From positions 1 through 54,971 of the forward strand of contig DATIFQ010000206.1 of the NCBI GenBank assembly GCA_035455185.1: 54,971 nt of DNA, in the 5' to 3' direction. Shown here piece after piece: positions 49,794 through 54,971 of this stretch. Position 1 is the first letter of the stretch. Each line of letters opens with the position of its first letter. The DNA is from JAEHDI01 sp035455185 (GTDB lineage Bacteria > Acidobacteriota > Terriglobia > Bryobacterales > Bryobacteraceae). Below the pieces are notes generated by a model. The model was given only the letters and a program-made list of their open reading frames with translations. It ran no database searches and had not been told where the DNA came from. The position numbers and the translations under genes are program-made.

Positions 49794-51100
49794 CTGCTCA
49801 CGACGTAAGAAGAATTCTGGCCTTCGGGACGGGTGTGGGCCTCGAGATCGGGGACCGCGACCTCCGGGTCGTGGTCGTGCGTATTCGACCGTCCAGCGTG
49901 AGCGTTCTCGGCTCAGCGACGATCTCCGATTTCCGCGGTCGTCCGGCCGCGGAATGGGGAGCTGAGTACTTCGAATTCGTCCGGGGCGCCGGCGCGGGTC
50001 ATGTGGCGGCCTTCGCACTGCTTCCGCGGCGCGAGGTAATCGTGCGGCACGTCAATCTTCCTGGAGTAGCCGACAGGGACCTTGGCGCCGCCATCGAGTA
50101 CCAGATCGATGCCCTCCACCCATACGGCGAGGGCGAGGCCCACTATTCCTGGGCCCGGCTGAGCGACAAGTCCACTGTGCTTGTCGGCATCACTCGCCGG
50201 ACCGTAATCGCGCAGTATCACGAGGTGCTCGGCGAAGCCGGAATCAAGCTCGCCGCCCTTACGTTCTCCGCCGCCACGCTGTATTCAGCAGCGCGTTTAT
50301 TCGGCGCGCCTCCCGCGGACGGCTTTCTTGCGCTGGCGGGGCAGGACGGCGAAATGGAGTTGTACGGGGAGAGCGCGTCCCGGCCGGTCTTCTCGGCCGT
50401 CATGGGTGGGCCTCCGGAGAAAGCCGCGCCACTGGCCGCAGCGGAACTCCGTCTCGCTCCCGACGCCGCGTTACTGTCGCTTTCCCAGATCCTTCCCGCG
50501 CCGAAACTGGCGCCCGCCGATTTCGACGTCGAGTGCTTCGCCCTTCCGTACGCAGCGGCGCTGGCGGGGGCGTCTCCCAGGCTCGCGCTTCCGATCAATC
50601 TGCTGCCGCCGGATCTCAGGAGCACCAGTTCCCGGGCGATGTTCGTGCCTACTGCTGCGCTGGCGACAGTTCTCGCCGGCCTGCTGGTGGCTCTGGCGGC
50701 TCAAGCGCGTCTCCAGGAGCGGCGCCACCTTGAGGCCGTTCAGGCCGAGATCGCAAAGTTCGAGCGGCGTGCGTCGAGGGTGGCTGCGGCGGAAACCGAA
50801 ACCGGGAAACTGCGGGCGCGAATCCACCTGCTTGACGCATTCCGCCAGCGCACGGCCTCGGATCTCGACGCCATCAAGGAGATCACGGCCCTGCTGGCGC
50901 CTCCCGCCTGGCTCAGTTCGCTCGAGTTGACACGCGATTCGCTGAGCCTGGCCGGAGAGATTGAGCAGGCCGCTCCTCTTCTCAAGACTCTCGATGGTTC
51001 GCCGCGATTCCGCGGTTCGGAGTTCACTGTACCGATCCTGCGTACCGCAAAAGTGGAGGTGTTCCGCATTCGCGCTTCCCGGGAGGAGGTCGCGCCATGA
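49790..51100 (+). CDS. gspL: GspL-like protein combining PilM-like and PilN-like parts
   Basis: A 436-residue protein. Residues 1-280 form an actin-like (PilM/GspL cytoplasmic) domain, with GVGLEIGDRDLRVVVVRIR, FALLPRREVIVRHVNLPGVADRDLGAAIEYQIDALHPYGEGEAHYSW and GFLALAGQDGEMELYG. A SLPINLLPPDLR-like segment (ALPINLLPPDLRSTSSRAMF) follows, the INLLP motif that in pilus systems is the N-terminus of PilN. Then come one transmembrane helix (VPTAALATVLAGLLVALAAQA), a coiled coil and a ferredoxin-like domain (LLAPPAWLSSLELTRDSLSLAGEIEQAAPLLKTL). ATG 49790 overlaps the gspK stop. This fused layout corresponds to GspL. Confidence 0.87.
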   Translation: MTAHDVRRILAFGTGVGLEIGDRDLRVVVVRIRPSSVSVLGSATISDFRGRPAAEWGAEYFEFVRGAGAGHVAAFALLPRREVIVRHVNLPGVADRDLGAAIEYQIDALHPYGEGEAHYSWARLSDKSTVLVGITRRTVIAQYHEVLGEAGIKLAALTFSAATLYSAARLFGAPPADGFLALAGQDGEMELYGESASRPVFSAVMGGPPEKAAPLAAAELRLAPDAALLSLSQILPAPKLAPADFDVECFALPYAAALAGASPRLALPINLLPPDLRSTSSRAMFVPTAALATVLAGLLVALAAQARLQERRHLEAVQAEIAKFERRASRVAAAETETGKLRARIHLLDAFRQRTASDLDAIKEITALLAPPAWLSSLELTRDSLSLAGEIEQAAPLLKTLDGSPRFRGSEFTVPILRTAKVEVFRIRASREEVAP

Positions 51101-51684
51101 CGCTTCAGAAGCGCGACAAGCGGGCGCTGGTGATTCTTGGGGTGGCTGCGGCTGCGCTGATCGTCTGGAACTACTTGCTGACCCGCGAGTCCGCTACCCC
51201 TGTCGTCTCCGCCGCCGGCAGCCTCCCGGCGGCCGAAAAGCGGCTCGTCCGGCTGCGCCAGACGGCTGCCCTGCTTCCCGCCCGGGAGGAGACGCTGAAA
51301 GCGGTGAGGGATCAACTGGCGTTACGGGAGAAGGGCCTGATTCAGGCTGAGACCGGACCACAGGCGCAAGCGCAATTGCTTCAAATCCTTCGCCGATTGA
51401 CCGCCGCTCAGTCCATCGAGGTCCGAACCGTCGAAATGGGGCAGGTGAGAACGCTGGGCGACGATTACGGCGAGGTGTCGGTGCCGGTGACTTTTGACTG
51501 CCGGATCGAGCAACTGCTGAATCTGCTCGCCGACCTTACTTCGCAGTCCGAAGCTGTCGCCGCCTCCGAGGTGCGCATCGGGGTGGCAAATGAAAAAGAG
51601 AAGATGATCACGGTGAGGCTGACCGTGTCCGGCGTCGTGCCGCGCCGTCTCGTGCCTGAGAAGAAAGGAGTGGCACGGTTTTGA
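51097..51684 (+). CDS. GspM/PilO-like protein
   Basis: A 195-residue bitopic protein. It has a short basic cytoplasmic N-terminus (MTLQKRDKRA), one transmembrane helix (LVILGVAAAALIVWNYLL), a coiled coil and a ferredoxin-like domain. The domain ends VPVTFDCRIEQLLNLLADLTSQSEAVAASEVRIGVANEKEKMITVRLTVSGVV, the usual PilO/GspM topology. It overlaps gspL by 4 nt and the GspC-like gene by 4 nt, so it probably forms the GspL-GspM pair in the inner-membrane platform. Confidence 0.85.
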   Translation: MTLQKRDKRALVILGVAAAALIVWNYLLTRESATPVVSAAGSLPAAEKRLVRLRQTAALLPAREETLKAVRDQLALREKGLIQAETGPQAQAQLLQILRRLTAAQSIEVRTVEMGQVRTLGDDYGEVSVPVTFDCRIEQLLNLLADLTSQSEAVAASEVRIGVANEKEKMITVRLTVSGVVPRRLVPEKKGVARF

Positions 51685-52412
51685 CTCTCCGCAAGAAGCT
51701 GCTCCTGTTGAACCTCGTGCTGCTCGCGCTGATTGCTGCGGTCTCCTGGCGCTTGCGGCAGGAGTGGCTCGCCGCCCGTGCTCGCGAGCAGGAGGTGCTC
51801 CGGCAGGCGTTGAAGCCGGCTCCCGCGCCGCCCATGTCCCCGCTCCCCCAACCGAAGTCGGTCACCGCCGCCGCCTACGACGATATCGCCCAGAAGGTGT
51901 TGTTCTCCAAGGACCGGAATCCAGTTGTGACCATCGAAGTGGCACCGCCAAAGCCGCTGCCTCCCTTCCCGGTTTCTCACGGGGTCATGAACCTTGGCGA
52001 CGGCCCGATGATCCTCCTTAGCGAGCAACCAGGCAAACCTCACCGTGCGTACACGCCGGGCGACAAGGTCGGCGAATACAAGCTCGTGGCCGCAAACAAC
52101 GAGGAAATCGTTCTGGAGTTCGATGGCCGGCAGGTCAAGAAGCGGCTCGACGAACTGATCGACCGGAGTGCGAAGGAGGAACCGTCCCCGGCTCCCGGGG
52201 CGGGGCGACGGTCGAATGCCGCGCAACCTGCGGCGCAACATCCGAGTCCCGCTGCCGGCTCCCAGAGTGGTCCAGGCGCCGTGATGTCCGGCGAAGTGCG
52301 AGCTTGCTTGCCGGGTGATACAGCGCCGGCGGGCACGGTGAACAACGGGCTGCGAAAAGTGATCACGGAGTCGCCCTTTGGCAAGGTTTGCCGCTGGGAA
52401 CCGGTGCGCTAA
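51681..52412 (+). CDS. GspC-like periplasmic bridge protein with a C-terminal Cys-pair module
   Basis: A 243-residue protein with one N-terminal transmembrane helix (LLLLNLVLLALIAAVSWRLR), a Pro-rich linker and a compact domain (VMNLGDGPMILLSEQPGKPHRAYTPGDKVGEYKLVAANNEEIVLEFDGRQVKKRLDELI) resembling the GspC homology region. An Ala/Pro-rich linker leads to a C-terminal module with two cysteines (VRACLPGD and KVCRWEPV) and the motif SPFGKVCRW. The cysteines could form a periplasmic disulphide. The TTG start overlaps the GspM-like stop (TTGA) with AAAGGAG upstream. The next gene shares its PFG motif. Confidence 0.75.
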   Translation: MTLRKKLLLLNLVLLALIAAVSWRLRQEWLAARAREQEVLRQALKPAPAPPMSPLPQPKSVTAAAYDDIAQKVLFSKDRNPVVTIEVAPPKPLPPFPVSHGVMNLGDGPMILLSEQPGKPHRAYTPGDKVGEYKLVAANNEEIVLEFDGRQVKKRLDELIDRSAKEEPSPAPGAGRRSNAAQPAAQHPSPAAGSQSGPGAVMSGEVRACLPGDTAPAGTVNNGLRKVITESPFGKVCRWEPVR

Positions 52413-52442
52413 AGACGTGAATACGCATAGGACAAACGCAAG

Positions 52443-52892
52443 ATGAAACGGATTCTACTGCTTCTGCTGTCACTCGCTCTGTTCGCCTTCGGCGCGGAGG
52501 AGAAGAAGAAAGCTCCTCGACCGAAGCCGGGACAGAAAGCTCAGGAAATCGCCTTGCCCGCCGGCGCGCAGGAAATTGCTCCCTACACATACCGGTACAA
52601 GGACGACCAAGGCAAGACCTGGATCTACCGCCGCACGCCGTTCGGGCTCGCAAAATTCGAAGAAAAGCTGGACGACAAAGCCGACGAGATCGCGCCCGAG
52701 AATATGAGGGCTTTCGAAGAAGGCGATAGCATCCGATTCGAGCGCCCCACTCCGTTTGGGACAGCTCGTTGGGTGCGCAAGAAGAGCGAACTGAATGACG
52801 TGGAGAAGGCCGCTTGGGAGCGGGAGCTGAAACGCTCCGTCAAGACCGCAGACCGGAAGCAGGAGCAGTCACAAGCGAAGTCGCAACAATGA
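52443..52892 (+). CDS. Exported T2SS-linked protein with two PFG repeats
   Basis: A 149-residue protein with a signal peptide (ILLLLLSLALFAFGAEE) and a Lys/Pro-rich N-terminus. The mature part has two related repeats of about 38 residues, each with an acidic stretch and then TPFG plus an aromatic: RRTPFGLAKFEEK (PFG at 66-68) and RPTPFGTARWVRK (PFG at 104-106). The same motif closes the GspC-like protein upstream. The tail is Lys/Gln-rich. No known family is evident. It sits 30 bp after the GspC-like gene, and its stop overlaps the gspD ATG by 4 nt. It may be a pilotin-like or secretin-associated protein; that is inference. Confidence 0.75.
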   Translation: MKRILLLLLSLALFAFGAEEKKKAPRPKPGQKAQEIALPAGAQEIAPYTYRYKDDQGKTWIYRRTPFGLAKFEEKLDDKADEIAPENMRAFEEGDSIRFERPTPFGTARWVRKKSELNDVEKAAWERELKRSVKTADRKQEQSQAKSQQ

Positions 52893-54971
52893 GGAAGCCG
52901 ATGAGATTCTGGATTTCGACCGGAACCATGTGGGTGGTGCTGGCCGCGGTGGCGCTCGCGCAGCAGAAGCAGCCCGAGCCTATTCAAGTGGTTCCTCCGC
53001 CGGGCTTCGGCCCGCGCGTCGCGCCGCCCGCCAGGACGGGAACGCCAAAATCCAAGAGAACCAAGCCGCAGCGGGAGCAATCGAAGCCCGCGGCGGAGTC
53101 GGCGAAACCCGAAGCACAGCCGATTAAGCCAGAAACACAGCCGGCCAAGGCCGAAGCCAAGCCCGAAGCCGGCCAGCCCGGTGCCGCCCCCGCGCAGCCC
53201 GCGCCGCAGGAAGTCGCGCCCGTAAAGCCGGGACCGGTAACACTCTCGCCGACGCCTTCCGGCCGTTTTGTCTTGAACCTCGAAAATGCCTCGCTTATTC
53301 AGGTCATTGAGATCCTGACCCGCCGTCTCAAGCTGAACTACATCCTCGACCCTCGCGTGAACGTGAAAGGCGGCGGAATCACCCTGAATACCTTCGGTGA
53401 GCTCAAAGAGGTCGACATCCGGGCTCTCCTCGACACTATCCTGCGCATGAATGGCGCCGCGATGGTACAGGTCGGGGAGTTGCACCGGATTGTGCCACTC
53501 ACCGAGATCACGCGCATGCCGCTTAGCCCGCAGGTCGATCCGAAATCGATTCCGGAAGACGAGCGAGTGGTACTCAATCTCATCTTTCTCAAGTACGCCA
53601 CTGTGACCGAGATGGCAAAGATCCTCGAGAAGTTCCTCGGCGAGGGCGCCGTCATGGTCACTTACGAACCGGCAAACCTGCTGCTGGTGCTCGACAACAA
53701 CCGCAACATGCGGCGGACCATGGAACTGGTCGCGTTGTTTGACAGCGGGGCCCTCGCCAGCCAGAGAGTGCGGCTTTTCGAAGTGAAAAACAATCGGCCG
53801 TCGGACCTCGTGAAGGACCTGGAGACAGTGCTTCAGGGTGCGTCCTTGACAGGCAAGCTCGGAGGGGTGCGTTTCCTCGCGTTGGACCGGATCAATACGA
53901 TCATTGCGGTGGCTCCGAACCCCGGTGTTTTCGAAGAAGTGGAAAAGTGGCTCGGCAAGCTTGACGTGGCCGTGAAGACTACAGCCGGTGCGACCGACAA
54001 TTACGTCTATCGTGTGAAATATGGGCGGGCGCCAATGCTGGCGACAGCCATCATGCACCTGTATTTGGGAATTCCCTTTTCCGGTTTTGGTTATGGTGGT
54101 GGGATGTATGGTGGCGGGATGTACGGAGGAGGCCGCCGGGGCGGTTACGGTGGCTACGGAGGGTTTGACGGTGGCGGCTACGGAGGCTATGGTGGCGGCT
54201 ACGGAGGCTATGGCGGCGGCTATGGAGGCTATGGCGGCGGCTATGGGATGCCCGGCGGCTACGGAGGATACGGTAGGGGCGGGTACGGAGGATACGGGCG
54301 TGGATACCCCGGGTCGGGTTACGGTGGCGTCTCGCCGTACATGATGTCGTCCGGAGGAATTGTGCCGCCACCGGCCGCCACAGGTACCGCCGGGACAGTA
54401 GGAGCCACAGCGGGCGCTCAGCAGGCGCTTCCCTCGGGCGCGGCCACAAGCCCGGACATGACTGGTTCGTATCTGGGTTCGTGGGACTACGGCCTGCCGG
54501 AAGGCATTCCGCGGATTGTTCCGAACCCTCTCGACAACTCGTTGCTGATCCAGGCCACACCGCAGCAATACGAGCAGATCCTCAAGCTCCTTCGCGACCT
54601 CGACGTGCCCCCACGCCAGGTCCTGATCGAAGCGAAAATCTATGAAGTTTCGCTGACCGGGGCGTTCGCGGGCGGAGTGAAGGCGTACCTCCAGCGCAAA
54701 GGCGCCACCGGCACGGGCGCGGCCACCTTTGGCAGGATTCTTCAGGGGACCACTTCCGGCGCCGGGCTGACTCTTACCGCCGGTATGCTCGTCGGCGAAA
54801 GCCGGGAGTTGCTCGGCATCCTGACGGCCCAGGAGACTCAAGGTAAGACCCGGCTGATCTCGGCGCCGAGCGTCATCGCCACCGACAGCATCCCGGCAAG
54901 CATTAACGTCGGGCAGGAAGTGCCGACGCTCGCATCACAGGCCGTCACGGGAGCACAACAGGCCGGCACCT
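52889..54971 (+). CDS. gspD: Type II secretion secretin GspD, 5' part (cut by window end)
   Basis: The first 694 codons of a secretin. A signal peptide (FWISTGTMWVVLAAVALAQ) is followed by a Pro/Lys/Glu-rich linker. N0 begins at FVLNLENASLIQVIEILTRRLKLNYILDP, N1 at VVLNLIFLKYATVTEMAKILEKFLG and N2 at VRLFEVKNNRPSDLVKDLETVLQG. N3 starts at YVYRVKYGRAPMLATAIMHLYLG, is interrupted by a Gly/Tyr-rich insert (about residues 397-490), and resumes at IVPNPLDNSLLIQATPQQYEQILKLLRDLDVPPRQVLIEAKIYEV. The pore domain begins with ISAPSVIATDSIPASINVGQEVPTL. ATG 52889 overlaps the previous stop. Confidence 0.93.
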   Translation, partial: MRKPMRFWISTGTMWVVLAAVALAQQKQPEPIQVVPPPGFGPRVAPPARTGTPKSKRTKPQREQSKPAAESAKPEAQPIKPETQPAKAEAKPEAGQPGAAPAQPAPQEVAPVKPGPVTLSPTPSGRFVLNLENASLIQVIEILTRRLKLNYILDPRVNVKGGGITLNTFGELKEVDIRALLDTILRMNGAAMVQVGELHRIVPLTEITRMPLSPQVDPKSIPEDERVVLNLIFLKYATVTEMAKILEKFLGEGAVMVTYEPANLLLVLDNNRNMRRTMELVALFDSGALASQRVRLFEVKNNRPSDLVKDLETVLQGASLTGKLGGVRFLALDRINTIIAVAPNPGVFEEVEKWLGKLDVAVKTTAGATDNYVYRVKYGRAPMLATAIMHLYLGIPFSGFGYGGGMYGGGMYGGGRRGGYGGYGGFDGGGYGGYGGGYGGYGGGYGGYGGGYGMPGGYGGYGRGGYGGYGRGYPGSGYGGVSPYMMSSGGIVPPPAATGTAGTVGATAGAQQALPSGAATSPDMTGSYLGSWDYGLPEGIPRIVPNPLDNSLLIQATPQQYEQILKLLRDLDVPPRQVLIEAKIYEVSLTGAFAGGVKAYLQRKGATGTGAATFGRILQGTTSGAGLTLTAGMLVGESRELLGILTAQETQGKTRLISAPSVIATDSIPASINVGQEVPTLASQAVTGAQQAGT
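54170..54246 (+). repeat. 21-bp tandem repeat encoding GGGYGGY in gspD
   Basis: Three complete 21-bp units (54170-54190, 54191-54211 and 54212-54232) and a partial fourth encode GGGYGGY heptads. They sit inside a wider Gly/Tyr-rich stretch from about 54080 to 54330. The unit length preserves the frame, so copy number could vary without inactivating gspD. Confidence 0.85.

Noticed and set aside
54080..54330. Repeats resembling a CRISPR array
   Set aside because: The units are contiguous, 21 bp long and in frame within gspD, with no spacers. They encode GGY repeats.
52625..54841. A 738-codon open frame on the minus strand across the end of the window
   Set aside because: It lies opposite gspD and the accessory gene. 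Its product is a His/Arg/Gly-rich low-complexity translation without domain blocks. The plus-strand frame has clear secretin N0-N3 domains. It is a high-GC antisense artefact.

Overview
The window is high-GC bacterial DNA, densely packed with genes, many of them joined by ATGA or TGATG stop-start overlaps. It looks chromosomal: no phage, plasmid or transposase gene is visible, and I found no rRNA, tRNA or CRISPR array. Several features suggest a soil acidobacterium, possibly of the Solibacter/Bryobacter type: a TonB receptor, TPR proteins, secreted amidohydrolases, type II secretion (T2SS) and type IV pilus-like operons without the proteobacterial gene order, and a palindromic repeat containing CACAGGCT-TC-AGCCTGTG. 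This assignment is inference from gene content and style, not from a marker gene.

Layout. 1-3.3 kb: a translationally coupled trio (end of a methyltransferase, FAD reductase, TonB-dependent receptor). 3.3-6.4 kb: two TPR proteins and RNase III. 6.4-15.8 kb: a MerR regulator facing a long plus-strand run of metabolic and envelope genes (shikimate dehydrogenase-like protein, RlmB-type methyltransferase, gamma-glutamyltransferase, sugar isomerase-like protein, AsnS, arginase, Ddl, C-terminal protease). 15.8-20.7 kb, minus strand: DedA, PpiD, aspartokinase, cytidylate kinase. 20.8-22.1 kb: a small zincin and a secreted acetamidase/formamidase.

22.2-30.1 kb, minus strand: a compact type IV pilus/T2SS-like operon in the order lolA, pilC/gspF, gspE/pilB, pilM, pilN, pilO, a PilP/GspC-like gene and a pseudopilin with a long Pro/Gln/Gly-rich tail. 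30.2-36.0 kb: a small Tudor-like protein, purQ, purL, purF and an aminotransferase. 36.1-41.0 kb, minus strand: a lipoprotein, two amidohydrolases, PlsC, FolC and a likely 22-residue membrane peptide.

41.1-55.0 kb, plus strand: a 56-residue membrane protein and a YbaK-type deacylase, then an ECF sigma factor, its anti-sigma factor and a secreted protein. These run directly into a near-complete T2SS operon (gspE, F, G, H, I, J, K, L, M, a C-like gene, an accessory protein and gspD, which is cut by the window end).

The most notable points are the sigma/anti-sigma pair embedded in the T2SS operon, a 119-bp palindromic repeat inserted into the 5' end of gspK, a glycine/tyrosine-rich insertion in the secretin N3 region, a PFG motif shared by two adjacent T2SS-linked proteins, and two distinct secretion/pilus-like machines within 32 kb.
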